From positions 468 to 12,232 of the forward strand of contig DDZT01000115.1 of assembly GCA_002346435.1 (NCBI GenBank): a stretch of 11,765 nucleotides of DNA, written 5' to 3'. The position numbers and the translations under genes were made by a program. Positions 6,897-11,765 of the stretch are shown piece by piece. A model generated the notes under the pieces. That model saw only the letters and a program-made list of their open reading frames with translations. It had not been told where the DNA came from and ran no database searches. The first letter of the stretch is position 1, and every line of letters begins with the position of its first letter. Source of the DNA: Anaerolineales bacterium UBA3001 (lineage in GTDB: Bacteria > Chloroflexota > Anaerolineae > Anaerolineales > UBA11657).

Positions 6897-7565
6897 ATGT
6901 CCGATAAAGGCATTGTAGCTAACAACGGCAAGATAAGAATTCTTCTATTTGCAACAATCATATTAGCGCTATGCAATCTGATGATTGTTGGAGCGGCAGT
7001 TTATATATATACACAGAGAGATATTGTGCAACGCGCTGTTGGCGATATGTTGGTGCGCGAAATAACAGATTCTATAGCATCCTCAACGATTTTCAGCGAG
7101 GATAGCGTATACCAGTTAGATTTGAAGGAAAATATAGATATTGATGCTTCCTTTCCGGTCAAACAGCAGTTGATTATCCCGTTGCAGGCTACGGTTCCAG
7201 TGCAGACTACAATTCCGGTGAGCGTTACTTTGCCTATACAGCAAACATTTGAGATACCTATTAGTACTACTTTGCCAATTGATACTGTACTTAAGGTACC
7301 ACTTGAATTGCCTGTAGTTGGGCTGGTAGAAGCTGAGGCTGATATTGAAGCACAACTGCCTATTGATATAGTCGTCATTATTCCGGTCAGTACTAGTTTA
7401 GATATTGATGCAAATGTTCCAGTTGACACGGACGTTCCTATCGATACTATTGTTGAGGTCGATGTGGAAACAGAGGTTCAAGTTGATACTCAGGTGCCTA
7501 TTTCAGTGTCGGTTCCGATCGACACTACTATGTTGAAGAATCTATTAGACGGTTTGCTTCCCTGA
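6897..7565 (+). CDS. Membrane-anchored alternating beta-repeat protein, unknown function
   Basis: 222 aa, not recognised. Residues 14-38 form one hydrophobic membrane segment after a short polar N-terminus (GKIR before it), so the rest probably lies outside the cytoplasm. Residues 44-80 look helical/polar. From about 85 to 210 the chain is a near-strict alternation of hydrophobic (V, I, L) and polar residues, with units such as VPVQTT, IPVSVT, LPIDT and VPVDT. All 15 prolines in 87-207 fall on odd positions, the polar register, and I find no charged residue on even positions from 100 to 210. There is no cysteine in the repeat. This suggests one continuous amphipathic beta-sheet or groove. It starts 35 nt after msrB without a clear ribosome site and ends the operon. 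It could also be a low-complexity adhesin-like stalk. Confidence 0.85.
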   Translation: MSDKGIVANNGKIRILLFATIILALCNLMIVGAAVYIYTQRDIVQRAVGDMLVREITDSIASSTIFSEDSVYQLDLKENIDIDASFPVKQQLIIPLQATVPVQTTIPVSVTLPIQQTFEIPISTTLPIDTVLKVPLELPVVGLVEAEADIEAQLPIDIVVIIPVSTSLDIDANVPVDTDVPIDTIVEVDVETEVQVDTQVPISVSVPIDTTMLKNLLDGLLP

Positions 7566-7596
7566 TAATGTATATGCTTAGGGGAAGATAAGCGGA

Positions 7597-7980
7597 CTAT
7601 GTTTTTGAGTCTGGGAGAGGATGGTTATTCCAGCGACCATATGCAATATAGGCCGAGATTGCAAATAGCACTATATTAGTCGGTAAACTTTGCATTTCTC
7701 CTCTTATTATGTGATACCCAGCAGCGCCAATCATTAACAATGCAAGTCCGAGTCCAGCTAGTGGCGTGAGTCTAGTTTGGATTTTTGTTATGCCAGGCAA
7801 TATCAATCCAAGACTTCCGAGGATCTCAGCAGATCCGCTAAAATAATGCAAAAACGGCGAGAGTTCGTAGAACCAGCTCATTTGTTGTGGTAGATTGGGC
7901 GGAATAGTAAAATGCATGATTCCTAACGCCATGAAACATATTCCCAGAATGATTTGTAATATCCATAAAGTTACGTGCAT
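7597..7980 (-). CDS. DoxX-like four-helix membrane protein
   Basis: 127-aa integral membrane protein of the DoxX/DoxD-like type. Four hydrophobic segments lie at about 4-25, 45-63, 70-90 and 98-115. The GIMHF motif in the first helix and GSAEILGSLGLILPGI in the second are typical of the family. Members are linked to quinone-dependent or thiol-stress redox functions, but this one cannot be assigned a reaction. AAGGAG lies eight bases before the ATG, and a strong promoter is just upstream. It converges on the beta-repeat gene with 31 nt between stops and no clear terminator; only a short GCTTA/TAAGC repeat is present there. Confidence 0.83.
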   Translation of the reverse strand: MHVTLWILQIILGICFMALGIMHFTIPPNLPQQMSWFYELSPFLHYFSGSAEILGSLGLILPGITKIQTRLTPLAGLGLALLMIGAAGYHIIRGEMQSLPTNIVLFAISAYIAYGRWNNHPLPDSKT

Positions 7981-8000
7981 AAGTGTATCTCCTTGACTAG

Positions 8001-8029
8001 AGTATAACGACTGTACCTAATATTTTCAA
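8001..8029 (-). promoter_or_regulatory. Sigma-70-type promoter for the DoxX-like gene
   Basis: On the minus strand: TTGAAA (8029-8024), a 17-nt spacer, TATACT (8006-8001). The predicted start near 7994 coincides with the AAGGAG ribosome site, so the leader is only about 14 nt. Confidence 0.65.
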
Positions 8030-8171
8030 TAGCTTGATACGTCGAACTAAGCCTCACTATTGTCAGTATTCGCCAATTAGTTATTGGGTAACTGTTGATA
8101 CTATATTGTGTGCTGCAACTAAACGGTTGAGTGTTTGATAAGTATTTTTGTATACAAACTCCACAGTTATT

Positions 8172-8199
8172 TTGTGGACAACCAACTAAATTGTATGCT
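8172..8199 (+). promoter_or_regulatory. Possible promoter for the 51-aa membrane protein
   Basis: TTGTGG (8172-8177), 16 nt, TATGCT (8194-8199). The -35 overlaps an inverted repeat TCCACA (8160-8165) / TGTGGA (8173-8178). An alternative pair, TTGTAT (8191) with TATTGT (8215), is about as good, so the exact start is uncertain. Confidence 0.35.
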
Positions 8200-8251
8200 A
8201 ATCTCCGGTAGAGTTATTGTATTGATTTGGGTTTAGGGAAGGAGATATAAC

Positions 8252-8407
8252 ATGCCTCGGTCGATTTTTCAGTTGTGGGTCGCTTCTCTTATCGCTTATC
8301 CGATAATATTCTTTCTTGGAAAGAATGGAGTACCTCAAGGTACAGCTAACGCTATTGGAATCACTGCTGGCGTTATCTACTTCATTTGGGTAATACTTGC
8401 TCGTTAG
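8252..8407 (+). CDS. 51-aa small membrane protein
   Basis: An open frame of 51 codons from ATG 8252 to TAG 8405. The ribosome site is one of the best in the window: AAGGAG at 8239-8244, seven bases before the ATG. The product begins MPRSIFQLW and has two hydrophobic stretches, about residues 6-22 and 33-50, joined by a polar loop GKNGVPQGTAN, so it is probably a two-helix hairpin in the membrane. No family is recognised. A candidate promoter lies upstream. One base after its stop begins the first copy of the 61-nt repeat. An antisense frame overlaps it but lacks comparable signals. Confidence 0.72.
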   Translation: MPRSIFQLWVASLIAYPIIFFLGKNGVPQGTANAIGITAGVIYFIWVILAR

Positions 8408-8468
8408 CATCAGATTACCGCTATTATCATAGGCCCTGTATCCTGGTTCTGGGCTACCTGCAGGGTAG
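8408..8468 (+). repeat. 61-nt direct repeat, copy 1
   Basis: Matches 10704-10764 in the same orientation at 55 of 61 positions, with the first 26 bases identical (beginning CATCAGATTACCGCTATTAT). It starts on the base after the stop of the 51-aa gene. The 3' half can form a 7-bp hairpin, CCCTGTA with TGCAGGG. Confidence 0.9.
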
Positions 8469-8482
8469 TCACAGCTACACTA

Positions 8483-8550
8483 TACACCTGCTGCCAAAGG
8501 ATCGCAAAGCATCGCCACTTTTAGCTTTTTGCGGGAGGCGTGCAGGTGTA
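8483..8550. other. Nested inverted repeats following repeat copy 1
   Basis: Outer arms TACACCTGC (8483-8491) and GCAGGTGTA (8542-8550) are a perfect 9-bp match. Inside, CGCAAAGC (8503-8510) pairs with GCTTTTTGCG (8524-8533) with two bulged T. This could be a structured RNA, an mRNA 3' structure or a mobile-element remnant. No T-tract follows on the plus strand, so a simple terminator is unlikely. From 8551 to the next gene (8691) I see nothing definite. Confidence 0.6.
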
Positions 8551-8690
8551 GTTTAGTCGCGACAATATGGCTGCTACAGCTAATCGTTGATACAATCAGA
8601 GTGCTTCACAGAAAATGGAGTGGGAATGACAGCTAATAATGTTTAAGTTAAAACCAAGTGACGAAAATAATAATAAGAGGAAAACAGGCA

Positions 8691-9998
8691 ATGGCTAACG
8701 ACGAAAAATACAAGAAAAGGAAAATCGGAAATCACGTACTTAATCCTGAAACAATGATGATGTCGTACGGTTATGATCCTCAACTGTCTGAGGGGTCTGT
8801 CAAACCGCCTGTCTTTTTGACTTCCACATTTGCTTACCAAACACCAGAGGAAGGCGAAGAGTTTTTTCACATTATGGCCGGCCGAAAGCCCGCACCAGAA
8901 GGTAACGTTGGTGGCCTCATCTACAGCCGCTTTAATCATCCCAACGTCGAAATAATCGAAGACCGACTGTCACTCTTCGAAGGCTCAGATAGCTCGGTGG
9001 TTTGTTCAAGTGGTATGGGCGCCATCAGCTCGATACTGTTGGCTTATTTGCGGCCCGGTGATGTGATTGTCCAAAGCGCACCTTTATATGGCGGTACCGA
9101 AACCCTTATCCGAAAATTCCTACCCGAATTTAACATTCAAACTGGCGAATTTGATGACGGTTTGGACGAAAAAGGTATGCTTGACTCACTGCGCGATGCT
9201 GCCAAAAAAGGCCGTGTTGCCTTGGTTTTCATTGAATCGCCGGCCAACCCAACTAATTCTCTTGTTGATTTTGAAGCGCTAAATCGCTCGTTAGATATTA
9301 TCAAATCGGAAACAGGCCACCGTCCAATCAGTGTTTGTGATAACACCCTTATGGGACCTGTGTTTCAACAAGCAGTACCTCAAGGTATCGATATGGCCAT
9401 GTACTCATTGACTAAATACGTAGGTGGTCACAGTGACCTTGTTGCAGGCGCTGTCTGCGGAAGTATTGAAATGCTTCGCCCAGTTCGTGCTACACGAGGT
9501 CTTCTGGGCCTTAACCTTGACCCACATTCAAGCTGGATGATTTCTCGCTCACTCGAAACGTTAAGTCTCCGTATGCAACATTCTGCTGATAGTAGTCATA
9601 AAGTGGCACAGTGGATCGCTGATAATTCATATATTTCCACAAAGGTTCTGCATCCAGACTTCATCACGGATGAAGCTTATCAAACCGTTTATAAACGCCA
9701 GTGTTCAGGGCCAAGCTCAACATTCTCCTTTGTAATCGATGCTTCAAAATCAGACGCCTTTCGTTTGATTAATAATCTGTCTATTTTTAAATCCGCTGTT
9801 AGCCTTGGCGGTAGCGAGAGTCTTGTGTGTCATCCGGGCAGTACAACACACTCTGGCGTGTCAGGTGAATTGCGTGAGAAATTTGGTGTAACCGACGGCC
9901 TTATTCGTCTTTCAATTGGTCTGGAACATCCAGATGATCTTATTGCCGATCTTGATAACGCTTTTTGTGCCACATTCAAGGATTCTAAATCTACGTAA
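8691..9998 (+). CDS. Cys/Met-metabolism PLP enzyme (cystathionine gamma-synthase family)
   Basis: 435-aa trans-sulfuration-family enzyme. PLP signatures: Schiff-base lysine K242 in YSLTKYVGGHSD; cofactor aspartate D217 in CDNT; ring-stacking Y133 in PLYGGTE; phosphate-binding Y78 and R80 in YSRFNHP from the partner subunit; carboxylate-binding R406 in IRLSIGLEHP. Residue 135 is Gly where classical methionine gamma-lyase has Cys, so gamma-synthase or another beta/gamma-elimination reaction is more likely. The long N-terminus with MMSYGYDP and the EGSVKPPVFLTSTF block resemble, from memory, a subfamily common in Alphaproteobacteria. I chose ATG 8691 (AGAGG about 10 nt upstream) over an upstream GTG. 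Codons ending in C (AAC, GAC, ATC, CTC, GGC, CGC) are visibly more frequent than in neighbouring genes, and the 61-nt repeats flank the region: possible recent transfer. Confidence 0.92.
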   Translation: MANDEKYKKRKIGNHVLNPETMMMSYGYDPQLSEGSVKPPVFLTSTFAYQTPEEGEEFFHIMAGRKPAPEGNVGGLIYSRFNHPNVEIIEDRLSLFEGSDSSVVCSSGMGAISSILLAYLRPGDVIVQSAPLYGGTETLIRKFLPEFNIQTGEFDDGLDEKGMLDSLRDAAKKGRVALVFIESPANPTNSLVDFEALNRSLDIIKSETGHRPISVCDNTLMGPVFQQAVPQGIDMAMYSLTKYVGGHSDLVAGAVCGSIEMLRPVRATRGLLGLNLDPHSSWMISRSLETLSLRMQHSADSSHKVAQWIADNSYISTKVLHPDFITDEAYQTVYKRQCSGPSSTFSFVIDASKSDAFRLINNLSIFKSAVSLGGSESLVCHPGSTTHSGVSGELREKFGVTDGLIRLSIGLEHPDDLIADLDNAFCATFKDSKST

Positions 9999-10059
9999 AA
10001 TATTACCAATGGATGTTGGATACAATGATAACTCTTCACATGTAATGTAGAGGGCGCTT

Positions 10060-10299
10060 ATGGGCGTAATTATAAGATTTATTCTTACTTGTATCATGTC
10101 GGCAGTCATCTTCTTTGTTGCGTCCTTTCTTACACAATTTGTCTTGCTTCTAATATGGAAGCCAATCTTGATATCTTTGTTTGAACCCACTGTTCGTATA
10201 CCACTAATAGTTTTCACCCTTGTTGTATCTGTGTGGTGCGGCATCAAATGGGGTTGGAAAAATCCAAGATTAGCTTCTAAGAAAACTGACGTTGAGTAG
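10060..10299 (+). CDS. 79-aa small membrane protein
   Basis: Unrecognised protein with two strongly hydrophobic segments, about 4-38 (long, perhaps one tilted helix or a re-entrant pair) and 46-63, then a positively charged tail (KWGWKNPRLASKK). A GAGGG ribosome site lies about five bases before the ATG. It lies 61 nt after the PLP enzyme and 30 nt before the zinc-ribbon gene, all on the same strand, so the three may be co-transcribed. Its small size and lack of motifs prevent a functional call. Confidence 0.65.
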   Translation: MGVIIRFILTCIMSAVIFFVASFLTQFVLLLIWKPILISLFEPTVRIPLIVFTLVVSVWCGIKWGWKNPRLASKKTDVE

Positions 10300-10329
10300 T
10301 TCGGCTCACAGGCAATAGAGAGGGTAATT

Positions 10330-10701
10330 ATGTTCTGTAGAGAATGTGGCAGGAATCTTTTGCAAGACTCCAAGTTTTGTGATAATTGTGGGATTAGAGT
10401 CGAAAATACTGGCCAAAGCAAACCCATAGGTGCAACTTTGTTGACACCATCGCCAACAGGAGCATCTGAACCCACACTAGAATCTAAGTCAGGAATTTTT
10501 TCCACAGTCGGTGGCAAAGAATGGTCAGCATTTTCGTTAGCTTTCATAGTTTCACTCGTTATACAAGGTTTCATTTATTTCAATGATATTACTAATCCTT
10601 ATCGTTCTCTTGGCAACGCAGATTATTTAATCAACTTTACTACTTGGTTCTTAGGAAACTGGCTAGTCTTTGCGTTGATCAAACGTTTTACAAGTAAGTA
10701 G
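10330..10701 (+). CDS. Zinc-ribbon membrane protein
   Basis: 123 aa. The N-terminus is a compact zinc ribbon with four cysteines: C3-x2-C6 (FCRECG) and C17-x2-C20 (FCDNCG). A Ser/Thr/Pro-rich linker spans about 27-60, followed by a hydrophobic segment at 66-84 and a second at about 100-117. This layout (zinc-ribbon_2 type domain, linker, membrane helices) is common among bacterial proteins of unknown function. An AGAGGG-type ribosome site precedes the ATG. Together with the preceding small membrane gene it may form a two-component membrane unit, but that is only inferred from position. Copy 2 of the 61-nt repeat starts 3 nt after its stop. Confidence 0.78.
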   Translation: MFCRECGRNLLQDSKFCDNCGIRVENTGQSKPIGATLLTPSPTGASEPTLESKSGIFSTVGGKEWSAFSLAFIVSLVIQGFIYFNDITNPYRSLGNADYLINFTTWFLGNWLVFALIKRFTSK

Positions 10702-10703
10702 TT

Positions 10704-10764
10704 CATCAGATTACCGCTATTATCATAGGTCCTGTATCCTGGTGCTGGACTGGATGCAGGGTAG
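10704..10764 (+). repeat. 61-nt direct repeat, copy 2
   Basis: Same orientation as copy 1, six mismatches, the first 26 bases identical. Its hairpin is longer than in copy 1: CCTGTATCC pairs with GGATGCAGG over 9 bp with one G-T pair. It begins 3 nt after the stop of the zinc-ribbon gene. Confidence 0.9.
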
Positions 10765-10998
10765 CCATATGTAATGCAACAATGCCACCAATCTTGTTGG
10801 CGGTTCTTGGTTTACAGCGTAGCGAATGAGTCGCCTGTAGCAGGTATATTATTTATGCTACACCTGCCGATTCCAACCTAAGCCCTGTATTGCTGTTTTA
10901 GCGATATACGTTCTCGAACGTAAGGGTACGCATAAACAGCCATTCAACAGGCTTAGATGTTATTAGAGGGAGTGGGGGTGGTGGGTGAAACGAGCCTG
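10765..10998. other. Structured non-coding stretch between repeat copy 2 and tRNA-Met
   Basis: No credible gene. It contains several inverted repeats: CAACAA/TTGTTG (about 10777-10799), GTAGCA/TGCTAC together with GCAGGT/ACCTGC (about 10837-10867), and the long stem-loop listed separately. A GCAGGT/ACCTGC pair also occurs in the structured DNA after copy 1, with the arms in the opposite order, which links the two regions. Confidence 0.55.
10878..10956. other. Three-tier 79-nt stem-loop
   Basis: Outer stem: CTAAGCC-C-TGT (10878-10888) with ACAGGCTTAG (10947-10956), 10 bp with one bulged C. Middle stem: GCTGTTT (10892-10898) with AAACAGC (10934-10940), then a 2x2 mismatch and GCG/CGC. Inner hairpin: TACGTT-CTCG-AACGTA (10907-10922). 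All pairs are read directly from the sequence. It could be a small RNA, a cruciform-forming mobile element or an attachment structure; neither strand has a following T-tract. Confidence 0.65.
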
Positions 10999-11071
10999 TG
11001 GCGAGGGCGGGACTTGAACCCACAACCCACGGCTTATGAATCCGTTGCTCTACCGATTGAGCTACCTCGCC
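10999..11071 (-). tRNA. tRNA-Met (CAT), elongator type
   Basis: 73 nt with all arms: acceptor GGCGAGG/CCTCGCC, D stem GCTC/GAGC, anticodon loop TTCATAA (anticodon CAT), T arm GTGGG-TTCAAGT-CCCGC, discriminator A. CCA is not encoded. The anticodon stem has a mismatch at its loop-closing pair (A31 with G39). The perfect acceptor end excludes an initiator role. A tRNA-Ile2 read as CAU before lysidine modification is the alternative, but the GGGTT variable loop and overall sequence look like Met. It has its own promoter and lies beyond the terminator of the tRNA-fMet unit. Confidence 0.93.
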
Positions 11072-11087
11072 ATTACTTTGCGTTCAG

Positions 11088-11116
11088 AGTATACCATTTG
11101 GATGGACTAGATTCAA
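11088..11116 (-). promoter_or_regulatory. Promoter for tRNA-Met
   Basis: Minus strand: TTGAAT (11116-11111), 17 nt, TATACT (11093-11088) with a TGG extension in front of the -10. Transcription would start about 10 nt before the tRNA. The hexamers are nearly the same as those before AKR2 and the DoxX-like gene. Confidence 0.7.
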
Positions 11117-11135
11117 TCTATAACGATATAAAAAG

Positions 11136-11167
11136 AAAAAGTACCGTAATTTTATCGGTACTTTTTT
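11136..11167 (-). terminator. Intrinsic terminator after tRNA-fMet
   Basis: An 11-bp perfect stem, AAAAAGTACCG (11136-11146) with CGGTACTTTTT (11156-11166), and a 9-nt loop. On the minus strand the stem ends in T's and continues TTCTTTTT, the form of a Rho-independent terminator. It lies 4 nt after the tRNA-fMet 3' end and separates that unit from tRNA-Met. It could work in both directions. Confidence 0.85.
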
Positions 11168-11170
11168 AGG

Positions 11171-11242
11171 TAGCGGGGGCAGGATTCGAACCTGCGACCT
11201 CCGGGTTATGAGCCCGACGAGCTGCCACTGCTCCACCCCGCG
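11171..11242 (-). tRNA. Initiator tRNA-fMet (CAT)
   Basis: 72 nt without CCA. Initiator hallmarks: the first acceptor pair is unpaired (C1 with T72), and three G-C pairs (GGG/CCC at 29-31/39-41) stack next to the anticodon loop CTCATAA. D stem GAGC/GCTC and T arm GCAGG-TTCGAAT-CCTGC are intact. The usual initiator mismatch is C1-A72; here it is C1-T72. The 3' end reads ACC then T, so the terminal A must be added after transcription. Its 5' end is 7 nt from the end of the RNase P RNA P1 helix. Confidence 0.95.
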
Positions 11243-11249
11243 ATAACCT

Positions 11250-11538
11250 ATCGAGCAAGTCTATAAGCCGCATTCTGTCAAGAGCTGTCATCTATCTTGT
11301 ACACAAGTTGCCTCGTATATCTTCGCGCCCTACCTGGGACTGGGCGGGCAGCCTCAATATCGTCCCTGCTTGAGCTTGCTCCAGGCAGAGTTTAACTCTT
11401 TTCACTCCGACCTACAGTCGACATTAGTCTCTGTGTTACTAGTCCTCGCCTCACGGCGGATGGGTGTTACCCACTACCTGTGCCCTATGGAGTGCGGACT
11501 TTCCTCACACTAAGCGCGACAGCCTAACCTGCTCGATT
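11250..11538 (-). ncRNA. rnpB: RNase P RNA, bacterial A type
   Basis: Catalytic RNA of RNase P, about 289 nt, which trims tRNA 5' ends. On the minus strand the universal core GAGGAAAGTCCG is near the 5' end and ACAGAATGCGGCTTATAG near the 3' end. AGATAGATGACAG before the latter matches the conserved CR-IV region. The ends are fixed by helix P1: ATCGAGCA at the 5' side pairs perfectly with TGCTCGAT at the 3' side. A GGTA run that could bind the tRNA CCA end lies in the CCCAGGTAGGG segment. It is somewhat shorter than typical A-type RNAs (about 350-400 nt). It sits between the 16S gene and tRNA-fMet on the same strand. Confidence 0.93.

Positions 11539-11765
<227 letters not shown>

Noticed and set aside
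7001..7429. 142-codon minus-strand frame rich in Ser/Thr/Ile
   Set aside because: A mirror image of the alternating repeat gene; its regularity is produced by the repeat codons on the other strand.
8155..8182. DnaA boxes / replication origin
   Set aside because: TTGTCCACAA-like and TCCACA motifs occur once each; there is no cluster, no AT-rich unwinding element and no dnaA or dnaN nearby.
8198..8410. 70-codon minus-strand frame over the 51-aa gene
   Set aside because: Polar sequence without motifs and no good ribosome site; the plus-strand frame has AAGGAG and membrane helices.
9912..10574. 220-codon minus-strand frame
   Set aside because: It lies opposite three plus-strand genes with ribosome sites and recognisable features; its own product has no domain and no start signal.
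10878..10956. Integron attC site
   Set aside because: Size and folding suggested it, but the RYYYAAC/GTTRRRY core sites are missing and there is no integrase or cassette array.
10765..10999. tRNA-Met 3'-end duplication marking an integrated element
   Set aside because: I looked for a second copy of the tRNA 3' segment in the window and found none, and there is no integrase gene.
10957..11169. Plus-strand open frame of 70 codons across the tRNA-Met gene
   Set aside because: It is the antisense reading of the tRNA (the GRDLNPQPTAYES-type peptide is a well-known false gene from tRNA complements).

Overview
This window looks like chromosomal DNA of a moderately AT-rich bacterium. The right end holds a stable-RNA block, all on the minus strand: the last ~51 nt of a 16S rRNA gene, then RNase P RNA, initiator tRNA-fMet, a hairpin terminator, and an elongator tRNA-Met with its own promoter. 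After the 16S 3' end there is no tRNA-Ile/Ala and no 23S within 11.7 kb, so 16S and 23S are unlinked here. Unlinked rRNA genes are known in Dehalococcoides and other lineages. With the gene content (aldo/keto reductases, M24 peptidase, DUF192, mycoredoxin-like glutaredoxin) this makes a Chloroflexota/Dehalococcoidia (SAR202-like) source my best guess. That assignment is inference, not proof.

Left part (1-4162): a TylF/MycF-like methyltransferase on the plus strand converges on four minus-strand genes. In transcription order these are a half-size EamA transporter, a DUF192 protein, an aldo/keto reductase (AKR1) and an M24 Xaa-Pro-type peptidase. A 295-nt divergent intergenic region follows, with a tandem 24-nt repeat, a palindrome and a good promoter.

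Middle (4458-7565): six plus-strand genes in a probable operon: a second aldo/keto reductase (AKR2, a close paralogue of AKR1), a GNAT acetyltransferase, a glutaredoxin, a 65-aa hypothetical, MsrB and a membrane-anchored repeat protein. Two junctions are stop/start overlaps. The theme is carbonyl, thiol and methionine-sulfoxide redox repair. The last gene is the oddest in the window: about 115 residues alternate hydrophobic and polar, and all 15 prolines in that stretch fall in the polar register.

Right-middle (7597-10764): a DoxX-like membrane protein (minus) diverges from a 51-aa membrane protein. Then come a trans-sulfuration-family PLP enzyme with visibly different codon use, a 79-aa membrane protein and a zinc-ribbon membrane protein. 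Two 61-nt direct repeats (55/61 identical) flank this set. Each copy starts within 3 nt of the stop codon of a small membrane-protein gene and is followed by strongly structured non-coding DNA.

The most interesting points are the register-locked repeat protein, the RNase P RNA whose P1 helix ends 7 nt before an initiator tRNA (a possible self-processing arrangement), the paired 61-nt repeats with adjacent long hairpins, and a recurring promoter form (TTGAAW-N17-TATASTY-like) in front of three separate units.
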